A stretch of DNA of 64,000 nucleotides from an uncultured Eubacteriales bacterium (GCA_900319465.1 ONOL01000003.1:1-64000), one strand, 5' to 3'; positions 34,761-43,518 are shown, counted from the first letter of the stretch. Numbers and translations: made by a program. The notes: a model not told the origin generated them from the letters alone.

Positions 34761-35705
34761 TTACTTGATCGCGGGCGCTTTGACAGAGGCAAAGAGCTTT
34801 GTCAGGACTTCCGTGCGGGCGTCGGCCTCGGCCATCTCCTGAGACCAGATCAGGCGATGCTCGATACAGTCGCGGAATACGAAGCGCACGTCCCTCGGCA
34901 GCACGTAATCCCGCCCCTGAATCCATGCGGTCGCCTTGCTCAGAGCGGTAAGCGCAAGCGAGGCGCGGGGGCTTGCCCCCTGGAGGATCGCGGGATCGTT
35001 CCGCGTTTTCTCACAGAGGGAAACGATATAGTCGATCATTTCTTCTTTAAGATAGACCTGTTCGGCGTCTTTCCGGATCTGCAGGAGCTCCTGACGGCTT
35101 ACGACCTGCTCCACGGTCTCCGTGCTGACCCCGCTCTGGCGGCGGCGGATCATCTCGATCTCGTCCCGATGCGAGGGATAGCCCATGGACACGCGAAGCA
35201 TGAAGCGGTCCATCTGGGAATCCGGCAGCATCTGCGTGCCCTTGGCGCCTGTGGGATTCTGCGTCGCGATAACGATGAACGGGCGGGGGACGGGGTAGGT
35301 GTTGTTGTCGACGGTCACCTCGCCCTCCTCCATCGCCTGCAGCAGCGCCGACTGGGTACGGGAAGTGGCGCGGTTGAGCTCGTCCGCGAGAAACAGGTTG
35401 CAGAGCACGGCACCTTTCTGATAGCTCATGGAGCCGGTGTTTTTGTCAAAGATGGAATAGCCGGTGATGTCCGACGGCAGAACGTCCGGGGTAAACTGGA
35501 CGCGGTTATAGTCAAGCCCCAGCGCCCTGGAGAGCGAGACGGCCATGGTCGTCTTTCCCACGCCGGGAATATCTTCCATCAGGATATGACCGCCCGCCAC
35601 AATGGCGAGCAGGACTTTGATCATCGTCTCATCCTTGCCGACGATCACTTTGCCGACTTCGCGAAGGATCAGCTTCGCTTTATCGATGGATTCAATGCTG
35701 TTCAT
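34761..35705 (-). CDS. MoxR-family AAA+ ATPase
   Basis: A 314-aa AAA+ ATPase. Walker A is GVGKTTMAVSLS near residue 45, Walker B is LFLADELNRA near 105, sensor 1 is VIATQNP and the arginine region is DRFMLRVSMGYP. MoxR proteins act as chaperone-like partners of VWA/DUF58 proteins. It is first in the operon moxR-DUF58-transglutaminase, behind promoter 35789-35817. Confidence 0.95.
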   Translation of the reverse strand: MNSIESIDKAKLILREVGKVIVGKDETMIKVLLAIVAGGHILMEDIPGVGKTTMAVSLSRALGLDYNRVQFTPDVLPSDITGYSIFDKNTGSMSYQKGAVLCNLFLADELNRATSRTQSALLQAMEEGEVTVDNNTYPVPRPFIVIATQNPTGAKGTQMLPDSQMDRFMLRVSMGYPSHRDEIEMIRRRQSGVSTETVEQVVSRQELLQIRKDAEQVYLKEEMIDYIVSLCEKTRNDPAILQGASPRASLALTALSKATAWIQGRDYVLPRDVRFVFRDCIEHRLIWSQEMAEADARTEVLTKLFASVKAPAIK

Positions 35706-35788
35706 GCGTACCTCCGGTACAAGATCTGGTATACGCGGCGGTGGGATATGCCCTGTCCGTATACGCGCCGCGTTTGCCTTGAACTCTA

Positions 35789-35817
35789 TTTATACCATGA
35801 ACCGGGAAAGCGGGCAA
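35789..35817 (-). promoter_or_regulatory. SigA-type promoter of the moxR operon
   Basis: On the minus strand TTGCCC (35812-35817), 17-bp spacer, TATAAA (35789-35794). The 330-bp gap 35706-36035 holds this promoter and the divergent nrd promoter with its NrdR-like boxes. Confidence 0.65.
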
Positions 35818-35910
35818 GAGGATTCGCAAGAATTTGGCTCTGCGGGCTCAAAATCCACCGTTTTCAGGGAAATGAACGGAATCTGACAGAAAGCAACAAA
35901 TTTTTAAACA

Positions 35911-35926
35911 ACACAAGATTTTGGGG
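35911..35926. promoter_or_regulatory. Putative NrdR box 1
   Basis: ACACAAGATTTTGGGG resembles the 16-bp NrdR box (ACACWATATATWGTGT type). It lies upstream of the nrd promoter. Confidence 0.5.
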
Positions 35927-35952
35927 TCAAAGCGGTAACAAGGCGATTAAGA

Positions 35953-35968
35953 ATCAATATTTTGTGGT
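35953..35968. promoter_or_regulatory. Putative NrdR box 2
   Basis: ATCAATATTTTGTGGT, 42 bp (four helical turns) centre to centre from box 1 and 8 bp before the nrd -35. Paired boxes spaced by whole turns are the known NrdR arrangement. Confidence 0.55.
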
Positions 35969-35976
35969 TTTGGCTC

Positions 35977-36005
35977 TTGACAAGCCCGTTATATAGCGCT
36001 ATCAT
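35977..36005 (+). promoter_or_regulatory. SigA-type promoter of the nrdG-nrdD-trxB genes
   Basis: TTGACA (35977-35982), 17-bp spacer, TATCAT (36000-36005). Confidence 0.85.
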
Positions 36006-36035
36006 GTCTCACGAACGCAAAACTTGGAGGAAGAT

Positions 36036-36728
36036 ATGCGCATTGCCGGACTGCAAAAACTGACCCTTCTGGACTTTCCCGGGAAAGTCGCCTGCACTGT
36101 TTTTACTGCGGGCTGCAACTTCCGCTGCCCCTTCTGCCAGAACGCTTCGCTCGTTCTGCCGGAGCGCTTCGGGGCGGAAACGGAACTGGAGGAGATCCTC
36201 AAATTCCTTCGCAGGCGCCAGGGGGTGCTGGACGGCGTCGCCGTCACGGGCGGCGAACCGATGATGCATCCCGATCTGCCGGATTTCATGAGAAGCGTCA
36301 GGGAACTTGGTTTCCGGCTCAAGCTCGACACCAACGGGAGCTTTCCCGACAGGCTCGCCGCGGTGATCGACGAGGGGCTTGTCGACTACGTGGCGATGGA
36401 TGTCAAGAACGCTCCTGAGCTGTATGCGGCGACGGCGGGCGTATCCGGGCTGGATGTCGGAGCGATCGACCGCTCCCGCGCGCTGCTGATGGAAGGGCGC
36501 GTCCCCTATGAATTCCGGACCACGGTGGTCAAGGGGCTGCACACGGCTGAGAGCCTGCTGCGCGCCGCACAGTGGATTGAGGGAGCTTCTGCCTGGTATC
36601 TGCAGCAGTATCGCGATTCCGGCGAGATCCTCAGCGCGTCCGGGCTGGGCGCCTTCGGCGATGAGGAGATGCAGGCTTTCGCTGCGGCGGCCTGCGCGTA
36701 TGTCCCGACTTCAGTTAGAGGCATTTGA
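36036..36728 (+). CDS. nrdG: Anaerobic ribonucleotide reductase activating protein (radical SAM)
   Basis: Radical SAM enzyme that installs the glycyl radical on NrdD. The [4Fe-4S] motif CNFRCPFC is near residue 28, after the start GLQKLTLLDFPGKVACTVFTAGC (residues 5-27). TGGEPMMHPDL binds SAM. Of the NrdG2 type (TIGR02495-like), 230 aa and longer than Escherichia NrdG. The ATG at 36036 has GGAGG 5 nt upstream. It sits 16 bp before nrdD, its substrate. Confidence 0.93.
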   Translation: MRIAGLQKLTLLDFPGKVACTVFTAGCNFRCPFCQNASLVLPERFGAETELEEILKFLRRRQGVLDGVAVTGGEPMMHPDLPDFMRSVRELGFRLKLDTNGSFPDRLAAVIDEGLVDYVAMDVKNAPELYAATAGVSGLDVGAIDRSRALLMEGRVPYEFRTTVVKGLHTAESLLRAAQWIEGASAWYLQQYRDSGEILSASGLGAFGDEEMQAFAAAACAYVPTSVRGI

Positions 36729-36744
36729 AAGGAGAAAGAGAAAT

Positions 36745-39129
36745 ATGTATTATGTGAGCAAGCGCGACGGGAAGATCGTCGATTTTGATATCAACAAGAT
36801 CGCGGACGCGATCAAAAAAGCGTTTGACGCCACCGGGACCGAGTTCAACGACAGCGTGATCGATTTCCTCGCGCTGAAGGTCTCGGCGGACTTCCTGCCG
36901 AAGATCAAGGACGGCAAGATCGCCGTTGAGGATATCCAGGACAGTGTGGAGGCCGTGCTCTCCCGCGGCGGCTACGAAGCCGTCGCCAAGGCCTATATCC
37001 TTTACCGGAAGCAGCGCGAGAAAATGCGCAACATGAAGTCCACTTATCTGGACTATAAAGAGACGGTGAACAAGTATCTGGAGGTTGCGGACTGGCGCGT
37101 GAAGGAGAACTCCACCGTTACCTATTCCGTCGGCGGCCTGATCCTCTCCAACTCCGGCGCCATCACCGCCAACTACTGGCTGAGCGAGGTCTACGACGAG
37201 GAGATCGCCAACGCCCACCGCAACTGCGAAATTCATCTGCACGATCTGAGCATGCTCACCGGCTACTGCGCCGGCTGGAGCCTCAAGCAGCTGATCCAGC
37301 AGGGCCTCGGCATCCCCGGCAAGATCAACTCCGCCCCCGCGAGCCATCTGTCCACCCTCTGCAACCAGATGGTCAATTTCCTCGGTATTATGCAGAACGA
37401 GTGGGCGGGCGCGCAGGCCTTCTCCTCTTTCGATACCTATCTTGCGCCCTTTGTGAAGGTCGATAACCTCAACTACAAGGAAGTCAAGCAGTGCATCCAG
37501 TCCTTTGTCTTCGGCGTGAACACGCCCAGCCGCTGGGGCACGCAGGCGCCCTTCTCCAACATCACGCTGGACTGGACGGTCCCGGCAGACCTGAAGGATC
37601 TCCCTGCCATCGTCGGCGGCAAAGAGATGGACTTCACCTACGGCGACTGCAAGGCTGAGATGGATCTTGTGAACAAGGCCTTTATCAACATCATGATCGA
37701 AGGCGACGCCAACGGCCGCGGTTTCCAGTACCCGATCCCCACCTACTCCATCACCCGTGATTTCGACTGGTCCCCCACGGAGAACAACAAGCTCCTGTTC
37801 GAGATGACCGCCAAGTACGGCACGCCGTACTTCTCCAACTACATCAACTCCGATATGGAGCCGTCCGACGTGCGTTCCATGTGCTGCCGCCTGCGCCTTG
37901 ACCTGCGCGAGCTGCGCAAGAAATCCGGCGGCTTCTTCGGCTCCGGCGAGAGCACCGGCTCCATCGGCGTCGTGACGCTGAACATGCCGCGCCTTGCCTA
38001 TCTCTCCAAGAACGAGCAGGACTTCTACCAGAGGCTGGACAAGCTGATGGACCTCTCCGCCCGCTCTCTGAAGATCAAGCGCGACGTTATCACGAAGCTT
38101 CTGAACGAGGGGCTGTATCCCTACACCAAGCACTATCTCGGCACCTTCGCCAACCACTTCTCCACCATCGGCCTGGTCGGCATGAACGAGGCCGGCCTGA
38201 ACGCCAACTGGATCCGCGCCGATATGACCGATCCCAAGTGCCAGGAGTTCACCAAGCAGGTCCTCGACCATATGCGCGAGCGGCTGAGCGATTACCAGGA
38301 GCAGTACGGCGACCTGTATAACCTTGAGGCCACGCCCGCCGAGTCCACCTCCTACCGTCTGGCCAAGCACGACGTGGAGACCTTCCCCGACATTATCACC
38401 GCTGCCGAGCCCGGCGGCACGCCCTACTACACCAACAGCTCCCACCTGCCCGTCAGCTACACGGACGACATCTTTGCCGCGCTCGATATTCAGGACGACC
38501 TGCAGACCCGCTATACCTCCGGCACCGTCTTCCACGCCTTCCTCGGCGAGAAGCTGCCCGACTGGGAGGCCGCGGCGCGTCTCGTGCGCAAGATCGCCGA
38601 GAACTACCGCCTGCCCTACTACACCATGTCCCCGACCTATTCGGTCTGCAAGGATCACGGGTATCTCAACGGCGAGCAGTTCACCTGCCCGCACTGCGGC
38701 AAGAGCGCCGAGGTATACAGCCGCATCACGGGATACTACCGTCCCGTGCAGAACTGGAACGTCGGCAAGACGCAGGAGTACAAGGAGCGCAAGGAGTACG
38801 TGATCGAGCACTCCACGCTCCGCCATACCGGACCCATGCCGGAGGCGGAGGTTCCTCCCGTGCGCATCGAAGGCCCGACGGCCACGCCCGCCGAGAGCAC
38901 CCGTCCCATCCTGTTTGCCACACCCACCTGCCCCAACTGCCGCATCGCCTGCCAGTATCTCGACAAGGCCGGCTTTGCCTACGATAAGCTGATGGCGACG
39001 GAGCATCAGGATCTGGCCAAGCAGTACGGCGTCAAGCAGGCTCCCACGCTCGTGGTCTTCCATGACGGCGAGGCGGAGAAGATCGCCGGCGCCGGCGCGA
39101 TCAAGGCTTACCTGAGCCGGATCGCCTGA
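36745..39129 (+). CDS. nrdD: Anaerobic ribonucleoside-triphosphate reductase fused to a redoxin domain
   Basis: Class III ribonucleotide reductase; makes dNTPs without oxygen. An N-terminal ATP-cone (residues 2-90) is followed by the catalytic barrel with STLCNQMVNF and the Cys pair in SMCCRLRLD. The zinc site is CKDHGY...CPHCGK. The glycyl radical loop is RITGYYRPVQNWNVGK, with Gly663. In usual NrdDs this Gly lies about 25-30 residues from the end; here 131 residues follow. After a Pro-rich linker, residues about 718-794 form a glutaredoxin/thioredoxin-like domain with ATPTCPNC (Cys729, Cys732) and QAPTLVVF (cis-Pro). This suggests redoxin rather than formate as reductant. A thioredoxin reductase gene follows. 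Confidence 0.95.
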   Translation: MYYVSKRDGKIVDFDINKIADAIKKAFDATGTEFNDSVIDFLALKVSADFLPKIKDGKIAVEDIQDSVEAVLSRGGYEAVAKAYILYRKQREKMRNMKSTYLDYKETVNKYLEVADWRVKENSTVTYSVGGLILSNSGAITANYWLSEVYDEEIANAHRNCEIHLHDLSMLTGYCAGWSLKQLIQQGLGIPGKINSAPASHLSTLCNQMVNFLGIMQNEWAGAQAFSSFDTYLAPFVKVDNLNYKEVKQCIQSFVFGVNTPSRWGTQAPFSNITLDWTVPADLKDLPAIVGGKEMDFTYGDCKAEMDLVNKAFINIMIEGDANGRGFQYPIPTYSITRDFDWSPTENNKLLFEMTAKYGTPYFSNYINSDMEPSDVRSMCCRLRLDLRELRKKSGGFFGSGESTGSIGVVTLNMPRLAYLSKNEQDFYQRLDKLMDLSARSLKIKRDVITKLLNEGLYPYTKHYLGTFANHFSTIGLVGMNEAGLNANWIRADMTDPKCQEFTKQVLDHMRERLSDYQEQYGDLYNLEATPAESTSYRLAKHDVETFPDIITAAEPGGTPYYTNSSHLPVSYTDDIFAALDIQDDLQTRYTSGTVFHAFLGEKLPDWEAAARLVRKIAENYRLPYYTMSPTYSVCKDHGYLNGEQFTCPHCGKSAEVYSRITGYYRPVQNWNVGKTQEYKERKEYVIEHSTLRHTGPMPEAEVPPVRIEGPTATPAESTRPILFATPTCPNCRIACQYLDKAGFAYDKLMATEHQDLAKQYGVKQAPTLVVFHDGEAEKIAGAGAIKAYLSRIA

Positions 39130-39150
39130 GGCACGATCAAAGACAAACGA

Positions 39151-39177
39151 CAGGCAGCGGCCTTGCGCCGCTGCCTG
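39151..39177 (+). other. Intergenic hairpin between nrdD and trxB
   Basis: CAGGCAGCGGC / GCCGCTGCCTG stem with a 5-nt loop and no T tract. It may stabilise the nrdD transcript end or lower read-through into trxB; it is not a clear terminator. Confidence 0.5.
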
Positions 39178-39199
39178 CACATTATCGGAGGAGACAATC

Positions 39200-40105
39200 A
39201 TGTATGATATCCTTGTGATCGGCGGCGGCCCAGCAGGCCTGACCGCCGCAACCTACGCCTGCCGTGCGGGGAAGCGTGTGCTGGTGATCGAGAAGAATGC
39301 CTTCGGCGGGCAGATCACCTGGTCGCCCCGGGTCGAAAACTTCCCGGGATTTCTTTCCGTCACCGGAACGGAGCTGGGGGACAAGCTGTTGGAGCAGGCT
39401 ATGGAGCAGGGGACTGAGGTCGAGCTGGAAGAAGTGACCGCACTCAGCCGGAATAACGGCGTATGGGCGGTAAGCTGCGACTCCGGCGCGGCCTTTGAGG
39501 CGAAAGCCGTCATCGTCGCCGCGGGTGCCAGACCGAGGATGCTCGGCGTCGAGAGGGAAGAGGAGTTGGTCGGCAGCGGCATATGCTACTGTGCGGTCTG
39601 TGACGGCGCATTCTACGCAGGAAAGCCTGTGGCCGTCTGCGGCGGCGGAAACTCCGCGCTGCAGGACGCACTGCTTCTGAGCGAGAGCTGCAGCAGGGTC
39701 TATCTCGTCCACCGCAGGGACAGCTTCCGTGGCGAACAGAAGCTTGTCGACGCCCTGAAGGGCCGCGACAACGTGGAGTTCGTTCTGAATGCCCGCGTCA
39801 AAGCGCTCGAGGGCGCCGAGGAGCTGACCGGGCTTGTGGTCGAGCAGGACGGTGCGCCGCGCACGCTTGCGGTGGAAGGCGTTTTCGTCGCCATCGGACA
39901 CCGGCCGGACCTTGCCGTCTTCATGCCCTACCTGAAGCTTGACGACAAGGGCTACGCCGACTCGGACGAGAGCTGCCTCGGCGGCGCCCCCGGCCTCTTT
40001 GTTGCGGGTGACTGCCGGAAAAAGCAGGTCCGGCAGCTGACCACGGCCGCGGCTGACGGCGCAGTCGCCGCGCTTGCCGCCGTAAGCTTTCTCGAAAGCC
40101 TCTGA
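39200..40105 (+). CDS. trxB: Thioredoxin reductase-like FAD/NAD(P)H oxidoreductase
   Basis: A 301-aa flavoprotein of the low-Mr thioredoxin reductase family. The FAD motif GGGPAGLTAATYACRAG is near residue 8, the redox pair is CAVC (Cys131, Cys134) in CYCAVCDGAFYAG, the NAD(P)H motif GGGNSALQDAL is near 152, and the C-terminal FAD motif FVAGDCRKKQVRQ is present. VHRRDSFRG fits NADPH use. It follows nrdD by 70 bp and most simply reduces the redoxin domain fused to NrdD; it could also serve TrxA at 45090. Confidence 0.93.
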   Translation: MYDILVIGGGPAGLTAATYACRAGKRVLVIEKNAFGGQITWSPRVENFPGFLSVTGTELGDKLLEQAMEQGTEVELEEVTALSRNNGVWAVSCDSGAAFEAKAVIVAAGARPRMLGVEREEELVGSGICYCAVCDGAFYAGKPVAVCGGGNSALQDALLLSESCSRVYLVHRRDSFRGEQKLVDALKGRDNVEFVLNARVKALEGAEELTGLVVEQDGAPRTLAVEGVFVAIGHRPDLAVFMPYLKLDDKGYADSDESCLGGAPGLFVAGDCRKKQVRQLTTAAADGAVAALAAVSFLESL

Positions 40106-40123
40106 TTCCTTAGTATACAGACA

Positions 40124-40166
40124 AAAAACACCGTGCTTCCCCAAGGTGGAGAAGCACGGTGTTTTT
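40124..40166. terminator. Bidirectional terminator
   Basis: AAAAACACCGTGCTTC / GAAGCACGGTGTTTTT, 16-bp stem with 11-nt loop, between trxB and the converging LmbE-like gene. Confidence 0.9.
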
Positions 40167-40927
40167 CAATCACCGGCCTCGGGCAGGCAGTGCATCTGTG
40201 TCCGGCCGAGCACGCGAAAGCCCTCGGCGCAGCCGCGGAACGAACGGATTCCGAAATCTGCGGCGCGGAGCTTCAAATATACTTCCACAGAGTCTCTCGC
40301 GGGAAACTGGCTCTTGTGGCAGTCGTAAATGCTTCTGAGCTGCCTTTCCAGATAGCCCGAGGTCTTGACGAAACAGTTCGGCTTTGCCGTCATATAAAAC
40401 GCAAGCGCCTGTACGGGTGCGGGCGAAAGCCCCAAGCCCTCCATGATTCCGGGATTGGACGCAAAGCAGGCGACACGGCGGGCTGCCTCTCCGACGTTCA
40501 AATGGTCGGTGTGGCATTCGCTGGTGACGCAGGGATCCGGCGCCAGAACCACGTCCGGACGAAAGGAGGAAACGGCCTCGGCAATCGCGCGCTGCAGTTC
40601 CCTCGCGTCATAGAATCCGCCGTCGCGGAAGGATAGAAAGCGCAGATCGTGCACGCCGAGCAGGGAAGCGGAGGCCCCGGCCTCCTCTCTGCGCAGCGCC
40701 GCCAGCGTGTCGCCCGTGAGACCGGCCGGCGCGCGATCCGTTCCGAAGCGTCCGTCGGTGCAGACCAGAAAACAGACATCCTTTCCCTTGTCGGCAAGCT
40801 TTGCCGCAGTAGCGCCGGCACCGATCTCAATATCATCCGGATGCGGGCCGAGAAAGAGATATCGCTGAAAGCTCTCCAGCTTCGGCAGGGGAGCGGCAAA
40901 GCGGAGAACAAGCTTTGTCAGACTCAT
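40166..40927 (-). CDS. PIG-L/LmbE-family deacetylase
   Basis: A 253-aa zinc-dependent N-acetylglucosaminyl deacetylase family protein. The metal motif is GPHPDDIEIG near residue 27, with the later TSECHTDHLNVGEAAR near 137 giving the third ligand. Family members act on GlcNAc-containing small molecules or glycans. The start ATG overlaps the stop of the sugar symporter gene upstream (ATGA), so this deacetylase probably acts on an imported sugar compound; that is inference. Confidence 0.9.
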   Translation of the reverse strand: MSLTKLVLRFAAPLPKLESFQRYLFLGPHPDDIEIGAGATAAKLADKGKDVCFLVCTDGRFGTDRAPAGLTGDTLAALRREEAGASASLLGVHDLRFLSFRDGGFYDARELQRAIAEAVSSFRPDVVLAPDPCVTSECHTDHLNVGEAARRVACFASNPGIMEGLGLSPAPVQALAFYMTAKPNCFVKTSGYLERQLRSIYDCHKSQFPARDSVEVYLKLRAADFGIRSFRGCAEGFRVLGRTQMHCLPEAGD

Positions 40928-42396
40928 GCGCCGCGTTCGGCGAGCTCCGCGCAGATGCGGTCGTACTCGGCCTCGTCAAGCTTGTAGCGTTTCTTGTACA
41001 GGACGTAGGAGAGGAACATCAGCGCGCAGGGGAGCACGGTCATGACAAGCAGCAGGGCAGTGGTCTGGCTGTGCTGCACGTTTTTGAGCAGGGAAGTGAT
41101 GGCTGCGGCCTTCTCGGCGCCGCTGATATCGCCGGAATTGGCCGCCTGCTCATAGGAGGCGATGCCGTTGGTATACTCGATGATGTTAAAGAGGAGATAC
41201 GAGATGTTGGCGATGGCGATCGTCAGCGCGGAGGCCATCTTGGTCAGGAAGGGACGCAGGGAGGAGACGATGCCCTCATCGCGCGTGCCGTGGAGATACT
41301 CGTTATATTCCACCGTATTCATGATGGAGATCATCATGATGAGGTAGAAGCCGTACTGACCGAAGTTTGCAAGCATATAGCCCACGGTGATGAGGATGAA
41401 CTTGATGTTGCCGGTGGGCAGGAAAAGCCCCGGAACCAGCATGATGAGATAGCCGACAAAGGACACGGTCATCAGGATGCCCATGAGCTTTTTGCGGTCC
41501 AAACGGCGGGAGATAGCGGGATAGAAGACCATCAGGAAGGCCGTAACGATCATGCCGAGCATCTGGAAGGCGGTAAAGAAGATGCCTTCATAGCCAAACT
41601 CAACATAGATATAGGTCTGCCCGATACCGGACATCACAATGCCGTTTCCGATCTGCTGGATCAGAAAGATCAGCGCGATCCACATCAGCTGATCGTTGCC
41701 CGTGATGGTTCCGACGATCTTCCGGAAGCTGATGGGGGGAAGCGGTTCCTCGTTGCAGTCACGCTGTTCCTTCACGCCGAATACGGTAAAGGCAAGAAAT
41801 ACGGGTCCGAGGATCGCAATGAACAGGGCGACCCGACCGTAAGCCGTGACCGCGTTGCCGCCGATGGCGTTCTCGCCCGCCGTCAGCATGGGGATCAGCG
41901 AAGCGGCCAGCGTGCCGCCGATACCGGCGAAGAGCGTAGCGCGGGAGGTATACTTGTTGCGGGTGTCCGCGTCGGAGCTCAGTGCCGGGACCATGCCCCA
42001 GTAAGAGATGTCATGCATGGTGTAGGTGATGCTGTACATAAAATAGATAATGCCGAAGAACCACACAAAAGCCCAGCCCTGAAGCTTCACGTTGAACGCC
42101 AGGTAGATGACCACAGAGGTCGTCAGGATTCCGATGACCAGCCAGGGCTTGAACTTGCCCCAGCGGGTACGGGTGCGCTCGATGATATTGCCCATGACGG
42201 GATCATTGAGCGCGTCAAAAATGCGGGCAGCCACCATGATGGCCGTAATGGCGGTGAGCTGCGCCGCGGTCAGCTTATGGGTAAACAGAACGAAGGAGAG
42301 CAGATAGCTCGTGACAAGGTTATAGACCATGTCCCGGCCGACGGTGCCGAGCGGGAACATGATCAGATTCCGCCGGGTAATTTGTTTATCTTCCAT
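40924..42396 (-). CDS. GPH-family (glycoside-pentoside-hexuronide) cation symporter
   Basis: A 490-aa MFS transporter of the GPH (MelB-like) family with about 12 helices. Marks are FPLGTVGRDMVYNLV at the N-terminus, the helix 2-3 loop ARIFDALNDPVMGNIIERTRTRWGKFKPW (residues 57-85 region), and WGMVPALSSD. It imports a sugar with Na+ or H+; the substrate is unknown. AGGAGG lies 9 nt before the ATG at 42396, and promoter 42429-42457 precedes it. It is followed by the LmbE-like gene in the same operon. A much longer open frame upstream is antisense to yvcK. Confidence 0.92.
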   Translation of the reverse strand: MEDKQITRRNLIMFPLGTVGRDMVYNLVTSYLLSFVLFTHKLTAAQLTAITAIMVAARIFDALNDPVMGNIIERTRTRWGKFKPWLVIGILTTSVVIYLAFNVKLQGWAFVWFFGIIYFMYSITYTMHDISYWGMVPALSSDADTRNKYTSRATLFAGIGGTLAASLIPMLTAGENAIGGNAVTAYGRVALFIAILGPVFLAFTVFGVKEQRDCNEEPLPPISFRKIVGTITGNDQLMWIALIFLIQQIGNGIVMSGIGQTYIYVEFGYEGIFFTAFQMLGMIVTAFLMVFYPAISRRLDRKKLMGILMTVSFVGYLIMLVPGLFLPTGNIKFILITVGYMLANFGQYGFYLIMMISIMNTVEYNEYLHGTRDEGIVSSLRPFLTKMASALTIAIANISYLLFNIIEYTNGIASYEQAANSGDISGAEKAAAITSLLKNVQHSQTTALLLVMTVLPCALMFLSYVLYKKRYKLDEAEYDRICAELAERGA

Positions 42397-42428
42397 GATA
42401 AGGCTTCCTCCTGATACATATCTATTCA

Positions 42429-42457
42429 ATTGTATCATTTCGTTCCGCTCCGCGCAA
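42429..42457 (-). promoter_or_regulatory. SigA-type promoter of the symporter operon
   Basis: On the minus strand TTGCGC (42452-42457), 17-bp spacer, TACAAT (42429-42434). Confidence 0.6.
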
Positions 42458-42502
42458 GAGCAGAATCCCGCGCAAAGCGCAAAAATGCCACCGGATTGTA
42501 AC

Positions 42503-42531
42503 TTGCCTCGGCCCGCGGAATGTGTTATTTT
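42503..42531 (+). promoter_or_regulatory. Probable SigA-type promoter of yvcK
   Basis: TTGCCT (42503-42508), 17-bp spacer, TATTTT (42526-42531), 40 bp before the start codon. Confidence 0.5.
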
Positions 42532-42570
42532 AAATTCATTAAATCTGGATCTTTCATCTGGGGTGAGCCT

Positions 42571-43518
42571 ATGAAAAAAATAGTCGTATTCGGCGGAGGA
42601 ACCGGCATCTCCTGCCTCCTCTCGGGCTTGAAGCTGTTTCCCGTGGACGTGACGGCGGTCATCACCGTCAGCGACAACGGCAGCAGCACCGGCGTTCTGA
42701 AAAAAGAACTGGACATCCCCGCCGTCGGAGACGTGGGGAAGGTCCTGCTGTCCATGGCCAATGTGGACGACGATTTTGTGACCCTTCTCCGCTATCGCTT
42801 CAGCAAAGAGGGAAGCCTTTACAATCACCCGGTACGCAACATCCTGCTCGCGGCGCTCATCGACATCAAAGGGAACCTGACCGAGGCCACCCGTTATATG
42901 GCGGAGCTTCTGAATATCCACGGCACCGTGCTCCCACTTACGGAGGACAAGGTCGAGCTCGTCGGCAAAAGCAGGGGGAAGGAGTTTTTCGGCGAAGAGG
43001 AGGTCAGCGCCAATGTCCGCCATATCCGGAAACTGAGCTATGACCACAGCATCCACGTGGTGGACGAGATCGAGGACAGGATCGCGGATGCGGATCTGAT
43101 CATTTTCAGTCCGGGAAGCCTCTATACGAGCATTCTGCCGCATCTTCTCGCGCCTGAGATCTGCCACGCGCTGGCGGAAGCGAAGGCGCCGCTGATGTAT
43201 GTCTCCAACCTGGTGACCCAGCCCGGCGAAACGGACGGCTATACGGTCGGCGATCACATCCGGAAGCTCAACAAGTACCTCAAGGACCGGAAGATCGACA
43301 TTGTGGTCGCCAACAATTCCGAGATCGATCCCGAAGTTACGGAAAAATACATTACGACCGAAAACAAGCGCATCGTCCCCATCGACGCCGAACGGATCGA
43401 AAAGATGGGGACCCGGATCATCCAGAACGATATCTTCTGCATTGACGACGGCAAGATCCGCCACAACGCGATGAAGACCGCCTTCCTCATTTTCTCCTTC
43501 CTGATGGAGGGCGAATAA
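42571..43518 (+). CDS. yvcK: YvcK/CofD-like gluconeogenesis factor
   Basis: A 315-aa protein of the YvcK family, which in Bacillus binds UDP-GlcNAc and is needed for cell shape and growth on gluconeogenic carbon. Marks are FGGGTGISCLLSGLK near residue 6, TVSDNGSSTG near 31, GDVGKVLLS, HPVRNILLAAL, and SPGSLYTSILPHLL near 189. The start at 42571 has GGGGTGAG upstream. Here it stands alone, not in the usual yvcJ-yvcK-whiA cluster. Confidence 0.93.
   Translation: MKKIVVFGGGTGISCLLSGLKLFPVDVTAVITVSDNGSSTGVLKKELDIPAVGDVGKVLLSMANVDDDFVTLLRYRFSKEGSLYNHPVRNILLAALIDIKGNLTEATRYMAELLNIHGTVLPLTEDKVELVGKSRGKEFFGEEEVSANVRHIRKLSYDHSIHVVDEIEDRIADADLIIFSPGSLYTSILPHLLAPEICHALAEAKAPLMYVSNLVTQPGETDGYTVGDHIRKLNKYLKDRKIDIVVANNSEIDPEVTEKYITTENKRIVPIDAERIEKMGTRIIQNDIFCIDDGKIRHNAMKTAFLIFSFLMEGE

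Noticed and set aside
36715..39201. 828-codon open frame antisense to nrdD
   Set aside because: It is the shadow of a high-GC gene with strong codon bias; the sense strand has full NrdD motifs and a ribosome binding site.
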